Assembly (NCBI RefSeq): GCF_004379255.2 | Contig: NC_056043.1 | Location: 1,054,001 to 1,118,000 of the forward strand | Reading direction: 5' to 3' | From: Salvia splendens | Taxonomy: Eukaryota; Streptophyta; Magnoliopsida; Lamiales; Lamiaceae | Length of the DNA: 64,000 nt | Shown: positions 32,100-42,900 of the stretch, in pieces | Layout: the number at the start of each line of letters is the position of its first letter | How positions within the stretch are numbered: the first letter of the stretch is position 1 | Made by a program: the position numbers and the translations under genes | Notes under the pieces: generated by a model | Database searches by the model: none | Seen by the model: only the letters and a program-made list of their open reading frames with translations | What the model was told of the DNA's origin: nothing

Positions 32100-33265
32100 T
32101 GTTGAATTTGAGTATACGGAGATACAAACTTGCCGGGTGAAAATTACATGGAAAAAATGAGAAAAATACATGGAAACAACTGAAAAATTATACGGAAAAA
32201 CGAGATACGCCCCGGTAGTGCTCTCGGTTTGGCGTGTCGTCCCAAAGATAAAACGGCTTCGTCTCTGAAGTAGCAGCACCGCTACCAGCAGAGCTCCGGC
32301 GAACGGGAGTAAGGCGAGGGCATAGCTTCGACGGGAAGATTATGCAGAGAGGGAGAGAGCGTGTATGCAAGAATGCTTGAGTTTGTTGTGTGTAGAATGC
32401 AGGGATGCATGCCTATTTATAGGCCAAGTCCACCCGCAGGGGTTGCTGGAGTCAACAGACATAATGTCTGTCATCAAGGCCATTGACTGTAACCGCCGGG
32501 GGTTACTAACTGTTGCACTAGACGTTGGGAGCTGAAGAGACAAGATGCATCTGGACACACTACACAGCGGGATACACCATGGACCGTCGGGGACCTTTTG
32601 TCTCCCGCTATGCGTCGGGGTCCATCGGGGACCTTTTGACTCCCGTTATGCATCGGGGTCCATCGGGGACAGCGTGGAATTTGAGTTGGTTTAAAAAGAA
32701 TATGCGGGGCTTGAATCCCTCTCAACGACCAGCTCCAAAGAACAGCCCAAAGACCACCCAAAGACCAATTGTCAAGTCACAAGGCACCCGACGCCCGGTG
32801 CACGGGTCGCGGGCGGGCGGCGGCGCGCGCGTGTGGGTTCTATCACCCGTCTTATTCTACGATAATTATTACACATAATAATTCATCTTATTAAATACTT
32901 CATAAAAGAATTTTATCATCCCCGATGTGGGATAATTAACACTCAGTTAATTAATCCCTTAGTTTTTCTCATAACTCATTTCTAGTTTTATTGTGACCAA
33001 CTTTAATATATTATTTCTCACCCACCGGGAATCGGATTTGAGAAAATGAATGTACTACGGTCATCTACTCGGAACGTAGATCGACGCTATTACATTTAAT
33101 TTCACAAAATTAAATGTCTTGTCACATTTATTATTAGTCAAAGTCGTTTGACCAAGTACGATTCCAACACTAATCTGGTCTGGTCAAAAGTTGACCAGTC
33201 ACATTTTTTATTGAATTATTAAATATAAACTAAAACATGTCGTTTAGGACCAGAAGCTATCACAC
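32100..33265 (-). mobile_element. Possible solo LTR or unclassified repeat with a minus-strand promoter
   Basis: Begins TGTTGAATTTGAG just beyond the copia target duplication and may end at ATCACA near 33265. It has a clear minus-strand TATA box (TATAAATAGG near 32405-32420). It also has two tandem copies of a roughly 52-bp unit around 32580-32670 (CGGGGACCTTTTG and CATCGGGGTCC motifs). No matching target duplication was found and no coding domain is visible. Confidence 0.35.
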
Positions 33266-33499
33266 TATAATATATAAAAACAAAAAAGTTAGAGGTCCAA
33301 TTTTGAACTTAGACTTTAGAAAAAAAAAACTCCAATATGCTCACTTCCCAGCTCAAGAAATGACCAAAAACTACAAGGGCCTATAAAACCATAATCAAAT
33401 CAAATCACACATAGCAACAAAAGAGAGATAAAATAGATTGAGAATGTGTTATATTTACCAATAGAAAAAAAAGGAATCCAATAGACATCTTCTTGGTGC

Positions 33500-35239
33500 G
33501 AGAGGCTCTCTCAGTCACTCCATCAATGCAAACACTTCATCCACAATACAAAGTAGCCAAAACATGGGCTATTCCAAGAAGAATTGCTGCGGCTAACCCT
33601 AAAACCACTGCTTCATGGCTTGGCTCTAGGCACTCAGAAACCCTAAGCTTCAAATGATTCTCCTAAACCCCATCAAAAAAGATTAATTACTATAGTTAGT
33701 ATAAGTTTTTCTATGATTTTGAACATAGATTTCGTGCAAGATTACCTTGTATTGAGCTACATCCGCCTTCAACCCGAGCATCCTGACTCAACTTATTTTT
33801 AACACAAGTATAGCCGCAAGTGTACTGGGCTAATGTAGCAAATAGTAAGCAAGAGTATCGTATCCACAGAGACAATGAGTGTCAACCTAAGTACCACGAA
33901 CCAACCTCAACTACTATCTAGATAGATCAGAAAGTTTTGGTTTTTCTAAATCTACTTGAAAGCAAAGCATAAACAATTAAAAACAACTAGAGAACTAAAA
34001 GCAAATAAAAGAAAACGGATGTAGATTAAGGATGAGGGAGGTAGAATCCTACGGGATCGATAACAACTATCATATGCTCAACTAATTTCCAAACTATGCC
34101 AACAAAGGCTCTCAAGGGTTATTAAGCTATCACTAAGGTAAAACTATATCTTCTCCCAAAGCATACAATTTATAGATTGCTACCTAGAACCGAAGTGTCC
34201 TTCCTAGTACTAAGGCAACAACTCCTAAAAGCTCCTAAGATACTTAGCTTCATTCAAAGGCTCAAATCTCCTGATTATATTGGCAAAGACATCAATTTCT
34301 TCTCTTTCAAATTAAACTACTCACTTCCCAGTTATTGTAGTAAAATCCACATATATTTATAAGGTGATCAGGAAAACAAATGTATAAGCATAGAAGAAAT
34401 TAAAATAACCACATGAGTCAAAGCATAGAAAAAGGAAATCAATTAAACATAAGAATCAGTGTATCTCCCTCGTAGAACTCTACGGAGGATTTAGCTACTC
34501 ATGTTCATCACAAAAGTCAAAGAAATATTCAAAGAAATATTCAAAAACATTGTTTGAACAAAAATAAAATTAAAATATGAACTCCTAGAATTGGATTGGG
34601 CGGATTGGAGGTCTCGTCTTCAATCTTGCGATGAATACTCGTCCTCTGCTCGTTCTTCTCTTCTTCCTAGGTTAAAAACTGGTATTTTTGGGATAGGAGG
34701 CGTAAAAGCTCTGTTGGGAGGCGAAATAAGCTGTCCAACGAAGCTGGCGGGTCGCCAGGTTCCTACGGCATTTTTCCTGTGAGATACTGGCGGGTCGCCA
34801 GGTTCGTTTGCACGCGAACCCGGCAGGTCGCCAGCTATGTCTCTACTCCGCGCAGTCTCTGTAAAACGGCCATAACTTTTTCTACTGAACTCCGATTGAC
34901 ACATTTAAGATATCCACGCGAAGCTCTTTTGAAGACAAAGAGAATGATATGCATTATGGGCGAATCGGACTTCAAAATCTCCAGAAAACCTGTCTCAAAC
35001 CAAAAGCTGCTGCACATCCATATATTTTGTACATTTTTCTACACATTCTTCATAAAATGGTCAAAATACTAACATAACAGAGAAGTAGCTATAACCATAC
35101 CTCAAAGTACACAATATATGATCAAAACAAGATAAAACTACTCTCTAAAACCATGCAAAAACCAAGTGAATCACATCCCACCTATGACGTCTAGCGCAAC
35201 GATCGAAAAGCAAACGGAAAGGTCTAAAATTTTCCGCAT
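33500..35239 (-). pseudogene. DUF1218 pseudogene interrupted by a solo LTR
   Basis: Exon 1 starts at the ATG at 35239. It is split by the insertion at 33784-35173. Without the insertion and one target copy it is exactly 99 nt, like exon 1 of the other two DUF1218 copies, and it ends at 33746 before GTAATC. Exon 2 starts at 33662 (ENHLKLRVSECLEPSHEAV, then LGLAAAILLGIAHVLATL) but hits TGA right after LYCG. No exon 3 could be found; the position it should occupy is occupied by repeat sequence. Confidence 0.85.
33784..35173. mobile_element. Solo LTR inserted in a DUF1218 exon
   Basis: 1390 bp with TG..CA ends (TGACTCAACTT ... AAGTGAATCA) and a 5-bp target duplication CATCC (33779-33783 and 35174-35178). 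It carries no coding region. Near its left end it has the motifs GCAAGTGTACTGGGC and AGAGTATCGTATCCACAG that recur in plant Ty3-type repeats. The structure fits a solo LTR left after LTR-LTR recombination. Confidence 0.75.
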
Positions 35240-36355
35240 TTTCTGCAGTTGATAAGCTTTGGAGATGGAAAGTAGTGTGTGGAAATGTGATTTGAGATTT
35301 CGAGAAAAGAACTTTTGTTAATTTAATTTGATTGTGACTTTATTTTTATTTTTTTACTTATTAGGTGTAATTTATAGCATGATCATACTCATTCTGTCTA
35401 ACAAAATTTGTCACATTTTGATCAGGTATGGATTTTAAGAAATTTAATGGATTGAGAGTTGAAAAAGTTAGCGAAATATAAGTTGTTTTATAATAACAAG
35501 AACCAAATATATAGAGAGAAACGAACCTTTAGATAAAGATGAAGACGACACGAATGTTTATGTATAAATGGTTTATAAGTCAATGGAATTTCTACTATAC
35601 ACGTTACGTACGTCAAATTCCGAAAGAAAACTTACACTCACAAATCAAAAGATATATCTTTCAATTCATCTAATAGAAAAGTTAATTAATGTTAATTAAA
35701 GTAATAGAAAATCTAATTTATGTGAGAAGAAAACCTAATTTACAGAAGAAAAGGTGGATTGATGAAATATATTGGACTGATCATAGTGCGGTTCAAACCA
35801 TCCCACACTGGAGAATTAGAGAACGTACAAGCAATATATTTATTTACAGATGCAAAATCAATTGATTCAATTTAATGTTGGCCTTGTGATTTTTTGAAGT
35901 TTCGAATTATACTATTCTTATTAGTTATTATGATAGAGAGATTGGCGTCGGGTTAGGTCCTCCCATCAGAGAAATTAGATTAATAGGGACCTAGATAATT
36001 ATTTTATTCCAGAACTTAGCTAATAATCTTCATTATTTTAGTTGTATTTTATGATTTATTTCTATAGCGGTTAGAATTTGATTTGATTTATTTTATTTTC
36101 CTAGGATATCTTTGCTCTTACATAAAGATCACAAGATTGGAGGAAACTGTCACCAAGCTCTGTGGTTTTATTACTATTTCAGTTTATACATGATTGGAAG
36201 AATATTTTAAAAAAGTGCTACACCAAATGATATTTAAAAAAAGTGCTATATCAAATGAAATAGCAAAAGCCAATAGTAATACTAAAGAGTGAGACATTAC
36301 TTGGGGTCACCAAGAAAAAAATAAAATAGTGACAATTCCATAAATAAAAGGCTAA
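35240..36355. other. Intergenic between DUF1218 copies
   Basis: 35690-35770 resembles other DUF1218 upstream flanks. No other gene was seen. Confidence 0.5.
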
Positions 36356-37459
36356 TTAATCCCCCCAATGAAATAAGGAAGTGGCAGTAGCATAGTATGC
36401 AACTGCAAAGAAGGCATGAACCATGCATGAGTAGCCGCCGTGCTTAAGGGCATGGCGTTGCACTTGCAGTGTGACACCGCACGACTCGCTTGATTCGTGG
36501 TTTGACTTTATTCCGTACGCGAGAAAAGCTGCTCCGATGAGCATGACGATCCTGCACGGAAACTTGTGTAAGAGCGTCTGATGGGTCAAGAATCGTCAAA
36601 TATTTAGAGTAGATAATCTCATAGACCAAAGGTCTCAGGTTGAAATCCACGGTGGCGCGGCCTTTAAATATACGTTCAGAATAAAATTTGCATCATCTCT
36701 GTTCTCATTAAAATATCATGTAATTCAACAAAGTGGTCAATCAAGAAAATAGTCATTTTGATACTCTCTCTGTCACACAATAATTGTCACTCTTTTCCAT
36801 TTCGGTCCGTCTCACAATAATTGTCACACTTCATTTATACCATAAATGGTAAGTAGGTCTCACATTCCACTAACTCACTTCACTCACATTTTATTATAAA
36901 ACCAATATAAAAAAAGTGGGTCTCACATTTCACTAACTTTTTCAACCAACTTTTCTTTACATTTCTTAAAACTCGTGCCCACAATAAGAGTGACAATTAT
37001 GGTAGGACGGAGAAAGTATGTTACTTAGTCAAATCAAAGAGAGAGAGAGAGAATGTGTTACTTACCAAGTTGTCCCAAGGAATATCTTGGCCAACATTTT
37101 ATTGGAAGAGTCTTTCTTAGTGAAAAAACAAGGCAAATTAGCAATAACATGGGCTATTACAAGAAGACTTCCTGCTCCTATCCCTAAAACATATGCATCA
37201 TGGCTTGGCCCCTTGCACTCCAATATCCACAGCTTCAAATGCCTCTTCTAAACCCAATCAAAAATAACATATTACTTAGTCAATATATTTTTTTTTAAAT
37301 GAAAAAGAAATTCTTTTTAAAAATTTCTAAGAATTTGAAGAAAGATTAGTGCAAGATCACCTCGCGTTGAGCCTCATCTGCTTTCAACCCGAGATTCCCT
37401 CCAACGACGTCTAGTGCAATGATAAAGAGGCAAACGACAATGTCTAAAAATTTCTTCAA
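36356..37459 (-). pseudogene. DUF1218 membrane protein copy lacking its ATG
   Basis: Three exons in the same positions and phases as the 18.8-kb copy: 37459-37361 (99 nt), 37247-37066 (182 nt) and 36551-36356 (196 nt), 158 codons. The frame is open and carries the family features: LDIVVCLFIIALDVVGG, GPSHDAYVLGIGAGSLLVIAH, then SCGVTLQVQ and a family-like tail HAFFAVAYYATAT. At the exact position of the ATG of its paralogues it has TTG, and an in-frame TAA lies a few codons upstream with no ATG between. It could start at a non-AUG codon or be newly dead. The coding part looks better conserved at its C-terminus than that of the intact copy. Confidence 0.75.
36764..37016. mobile_element. Stowaway MITE in the DUF1218 second intron
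   Basis: Ends CTCTCTCTGTCACAC and GTAGGACGGAGAAAG with flanking TA (36762-36763 and 37017-37018). Near the left side a second terminal-like motif (CGGTCCGTCTCACAATAATTG) repeats, so two copies may overlap. Confidence 0.65.
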
Positions 37460-37613
37460 TTTCTGCAGTTTTTAAAGTGATGATTGTTAAGCTTTGGAGA
37501 GGGAAGGAATGGGTATAGGAAAATACATTATTGTGTGGGAATGTGATGGAGATTTTGAAGGAAAAAAACCTCTTTTGTCAATGTGATGGGTACCCGATTA
37601 GTTAGGTTCAGGT

Positions 37614-38752
37614 CAGTGGCGGACGCAGGAAATATTAATAGTAGGGGCTTCTTAATCATATACTCATTTCATTTACTAAAAATAGAAATTCTGAAAACGG
37701 TATGAGTTTTAATGCAAAATCGGTAAAGTAAAAAAATGAAAAAAAAATTGATAAAATATGATAGAGGAGGAGAAAAATATAGGGAAATTAGTGTTAGTGG
37801 ATTGTGTGTCCATTTTCTAAAATGAAAAGTTTCTATTTTTAAGAAATGGTTTTTAAATGAAAGAATTTTCATTTCTAGTATATTGATGGAGTATATTTTT
37901 ATTATATTATACTCCACCGTTCCAAGGTAATTGTGTCGTATTCTTTTTTTATTGTCTCAAAGTAGTTATGTCATTTACTTTTTTGGCAAAAATTTTATCT
38001 TCTCTTATACTTTATTCTTTTTTCATCTCTCTTATTTTATTTCATCTCTTATTGTACTCTTTCCACTTTTAACATTTAACACATCAATTTCTTAAGTATC
38101 GTGTCTAAAAAAATGCTTCACATGTCTTGAGTCGGACTCATATTATATACTAGTATATATGAAAAAAGTAATACTTGTATCATAAAAAAATCATATACAC
38201 TAGTCCAACCCATCATAAATTTAAAATAGCTAAAGGAATTAAAGGAAGTGATGTGAAAGAACTTGAAAAAGTAGAAAAAATCTTTGTTATGCATTTTAGC
38301 TACTCGTATATTTGAAATAAGTTTAACAATTTATGCAACACAGCAAAAGGAATTAAGGAAGTTTTCATTGGTCAAAATTTATAACTTAGGGTAAATTTCA
38401 TAATCAATTTTATTTTATAAGAGAACATTAATTGGAGCTCAAAACGGTACAGTACTTTTTAAATGTGACTTTCAATACCTAATATAGTAATATTATATCA
38501 CTAATTTCTTCCCCAAAGTTTCGTCAGCCATTTTCTTCTTTCATTATCTTTTGCAAATTTTCGATCCTCGAAATTTGTCCAGCCCCTTCACATCATTCAG
38601 TTCCAGTAATTTAGTGTGCAATTATATTGGCTTTGGAAGGAATTAAAACTGTTATCATTAATTTTTAAAAATTTTATAAATAGAAAAAGATGAAAAAAAT
38701 CTTGTTGGGGAGGGCTTAAGCCCTTCCATCCCTCCACCTGTGTCCGCCAATG
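37614..38752. mobile_element. Non-autonomous hAT element
   Basis: 1139 bp. The terminal inverted repeats are imperfect: CAGTGGCGGACGCAGG at the left and, inverted, CATTGGCGGACACAGG at the right. A perfect 8-bp target duplication GTTCAGGT (37606-37613 and 38753-38760) is diagnostic for hAT. No transposase frame. Inside are Stowaway-like segments (about 37659-37892 and 37909-38150). Confidence 0.82.
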
Positions 38753-38909
38753 GTTCAGGTACCCGCACCGGGTATTAGGGTACCCGAATTCAAATCCGGG
38801 TCGGGTATTGGGTATGATATTTTTGAAATTTCGGGTTCGGTACCCGAATTTACAGGCCTACCCACCCCCATAAATATATTTATCATTTAAAAGAGAATGG
38901 AAAATGACA

Positions 38910-39128
38910 CTCCCTTCATCCCCCATTATATGTCTCAGTTTTTCATTTTGATATGTCTTTTATCAATTGTCTCGTTTCGTTTTTACTACTTTTGGTAATA
39001 AATCTTATATTTCACTTACTTATTTTACTCATATTTTATTATAAATATAAAAGTAGAATTTACTTTCTTTTACATTTCTTAACACGTGTACAGGATCAAA
39101 GTGAGACACATATTAGAGGCAGAAGGAG
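38910..39128. mobile_element. Stowaway-like MITE
   Basis: Ends CTCCCTTCATCCCCC and AGGCAGAAGGAG, each next to a TA or near-TA. The internal TTATTTTACTCATATTTTATTATA is typical of the group in this window. Confidence 0.5.
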
Positions 39129-39837
39129 TATGATTTTTGTCAGAATATGACTTGAATAGTTGACACACCCCGACTACATTTCGAATGGATGATGGATATC
39201 CGCAACTCGGACTTTACCAAAACTAAAAAAATGAATACATGAGAGAAAAAACCTAAGAATTTGGAAAAAGAACCTTAGAAAAATGCATGTCCATTTGAAC
39301 GATGAAGACGCCACAAAACGTTAATTTGTGTATGAATGCTTGATACAAGTCAAATCCCGAAAATAAACAAGAGAGATTAAATCACCAAATATTATTGATC
39401 CCAAATCATCTAATACAGTCTATTTATAGGCAAATTAAAGCTTAATACATAAGAAAATATAACTATGAAGGAAATCCAATTATCGCAATAGAAAATCTAA
39501 TACAGTATATGTAAAACAATCTAATTTACCGAACGAAATTCGGTTGATGCAATTTAATGTTGGTCAAAACTTTTCAATTATCTATTATATTCAGGTAAAA
39601 ATAAATACCAAAACAGTAAAAAGTCGCATTGGCTTCAAGTAAAAAGTAATGGCAATTTATATTTTTTTTTCTTTTGCCAATTTCCATTAATAAAAAGATT
39701 ATGGACTCAAGAAAGAATGCAAATTACAAAGACCTAAAAATGGAAGAGTGTTGCAACTGTACATAAAAATTGAAAAAAGCGCAAAATAAATGATGACTCA
39801 GAGGAATCGCAACACCTAAAAACACGACTATCTAATG

Positions 39838-39865
39838 CACTACACTACACTACACTACACTACAC
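39838..39865. repeat. (CACTA)n microsatellite
   Basis: CAC followed by five TACAC units, 28 bp, about 50 bp beyond the ATXR3 stop codon (probably in its 3' UTR). Confidence 0.9.
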
Positions 39866-39913
39866 ATCCATTTTTAACCAGCGATTTCTCATAAGGCATT
39901 GCCTGCAAAAATT

Positions 39914-42900
39914 TCACCTATCCCACACCGCCTGGTGCACGGGAGGCCTGTGCCTTAACCACTGCACCATCTCCCGGTCGATCGAGCCCTTGTTCAACGC
40001 AGCATCTAGCGTTGGACCCCCCACGAATTTCAACAAGCTCTTGAACGACCATATCCGGTCCTTCGGCCAAGGCCTCTGGGGCTGCTTATCCTGCCACGAC
40101 AGAAACAGAAGATTTGTGTTTCAACCATAAACGTTTAGCGAGGGAGTCTCGTGTGAGGCTGTCTTATGAATAAAAGGAACACATCGGACTCACCATGATA
40201 GAGAGCATAAACTTCACCGTCCTTGGACCATAGACGTGCTGGCGTGATGGGTTTTGGGCTTTTGCATAGAAAGAGCCAACGTCGGGTAAAGACAAGCAGC
40301 CTCGGCTTGCTTTGACCAGGACGGCATCTGGTTCGGCGTTTTGATTGTACCAAAACATTAGCTGTCCTAAACAATATGTCTCACTGTACGTTTTGCAGTA
40401 TTCGTGAACGCCAGAACCCAACTTATCAGCATACTTCGGACCAAGGTCGAGCGAAGTGATGTAAACAGGCGGGGAAGTTACTTTCTTGTATTCCTGCAAG
40501 ATGTAAATGAAATCAAAAGAAAGGAAAAAGGCACTACTTAAATTTAAATGGTTCATTGTGCTGAAGTAACTCACTCTAATCCTAAAAAAGTACTTTGTAT
40601 GAGCATATATGTGTATCAAGTCCGCAGCAGCATCGTGCCGACTCTTATACGTACAAGGAAGGTTTCGCACCTCATCCCTCAACCTGAAACGGGTAAATCC
40701 ATTATATTATATCAAAAAAGGCAAGTGTTTCGAGCTTGATATAATTTGCCTCGCTTACCATAATAAAGACTTCCGAAGCTTCGTCTCTGGGTAATCAGAA
40801 CCAGAAGGATCATGAGCATTGATCTTGACCTTGAGATCTCTCAACGCAACATCTTCTGTATGAGGAGCCATGGATTGAATAAGTTCCTCCACTAACGACC
40901 CTTCTCCTCTCCAGAGGAATGAAACAGCTTCTTCAGAGCTAAGCCTTTCAAGCGGAGGTGGGGCATTCTTTGGGTCGCCAAAAACATATCGCATGACATA
41001 TCTCACCTGCATGAATTTGGCACGAAACTTTGTAAACTCAAGCGTCCATCCAATAAAACATTATAAACTTAGTCCCGTCCACCCAACTCCTATGACTAAT
41101 CATCAATTCTTCTCTAGGCTCTTTGTGGAATGAAGACAGAAAGAAGGAATCAACTCTACCTTGTCGATAGTAAGAGCCAAATTCTGGAGCCTCTGATTGT
41201 ACACACCCTCCGCCTATAATAATTAAAAGTACATTAATGAGGGACACGTAAAAATCTATATAGTTCTAAGATATTAAACACAGCAGAAACAAGTAAATGT
41301 AAGAAATTGAAAGACAGTTGGCGGATTTATACCTGAATTTCAGCGTCGGTCCTTTCAAGCTCCATGTTTACTTCGGCAAAGAACCTCTTCTTTTCCTCTA
41401 TATTGTGCTTAAGAATCTCCTTAGGAAGTTGCATCCTTTCAAAATTTATAAATCTCACCTAATATAAGAGATTCAATTGTCAACAGGCGAACTCAAAACC
41501 TTTCATTTTAGCAAAAATCTAAAGAGAAGAAAGCATACCAAGCGAGCTGTGTAGGCAATCAGCCAATCAGGTAACCCACCAAGCAAACAACTACCAAGTC
41601 CAGCTTTACCCAGCTCAATATAATCTTCCTCGGTCACCGAATCCAGTTCACAAGCCTCTAGCAGCAACCGGTGCCGATCAAGTAGCCCATGATGCTCTTT
41701 CAGGACCTAACATCCAAAATAATCAGGTTTAGTCCAGCAACCCAAGCCATAGCCAGAAAATAAGAAAACAAAATACATTAGGGAAGTAATGATACTTATA
41801 AGGATGAAAGCTATCAACTTGATGAAACTAATCAAATTCTATACCTTTTGGAAAGCCCCTTCACCCGTCAGATTCAGATAACTCCCACGGCAAACCTGGT
41901 TTCCACATAAACAAACTGAAGCTTCGTACTCTTCCTTACTCTGCAGAATTTAATTGTTACCCACTAAATAAGAAGAAAAGAATTAAAAGTCTTATACAAA
42001 GCTATTGCTTTTCAATTCACTGACCTCGGTAACAGAATTATAGTCAAAAGTAATCTCTTCGCCATAAGCAATTGGTCTTACAGAATAGATACCAATTTGG
42101 TACTGGCCATCAACAGCAGTGACCCTGTTGTCACGGTTAGTGATATATCAATAATCCCTTAAAAATAAAACCCTAATGCACTATAAAGTTATTTGTTTCC
42201 TTTTTAACATAATATTACTTAGCATTCAAGAAACACACAAGATTTATGTTGAGGAAATAATACTTATTAACTGCTCAGTGCTCAAGTAGAGAGGATAATG
42301 TATAACAACCGATTACATACTTTGCTTCACAGTTAGGTCTGCAGGAGTGACAAATCCGACTTGCATAGTTTGCCTTGTGCATTGCATCAACAACTACTAA
42401 ATCATACCCATCAGCATCACCCTGCAAAAGAAGATTTAGAATAAACCCAAGATTCAATGGATCAAGACTCAAGAGAGGTGGGCAGATACAGAAAATAAGA
42501 AATACGGTGTTATTGAAAGTGCCTGAGGTGCACGATATAAACGAAGTTCCACAAATGCAAGATACCTTCGGCCTCTCAAGATATATGTTATAGAACTCTG
42601 GGGCAGGATCATTACTGTTCTTTTGCAAGGCACGGATACCATCTTGTTTTTCAAACCATTTCCAAGTAGGATAAACCTATGAGCAAAAGAAGTAAAAAGT
42701 CATCAAAATAAGAACAAGGGCATAATAAGAAGCTTGTGTGCAGGGTTACTGGCATAACAATGAGAAATAAAGATTCATTGCCCAAGTTAATATGATGGAA
42801 ATATTGGTGAAACATATTTTAATTATTGTACAAAGTCCACTAGTACCAATTGTTGATTTAAGCACATAAGGAATTATAGTGAACTCCCGGAGCTATTAAG

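Larger units (their letters stand above)
38761..39913. other. Intergenic between hAT element and ATXR3 3' end
   Basis: Contains GGGTACCCGA-rich repeat sequence up to about 38870, a Stowaway-like MITE and a block at 39475-39590 that resembles DUF1218 upstream flanks. The last few hundred bases probably include the ATXR3 3' UTR. Confidence 0.5.

Noticed and set aside
32525..32878. 117-residue plus-strand frame near 32.5 kb
   Set aside because: It covers two tandem copies of a 52-bp repeat in LTR-like sequence and resembles no protein family.
39838..39865. CACTA motifs as a CACTA transposon end
   Set aside because: It is a short pentanucleotide microsatellite with no inverted partner or target duplication.
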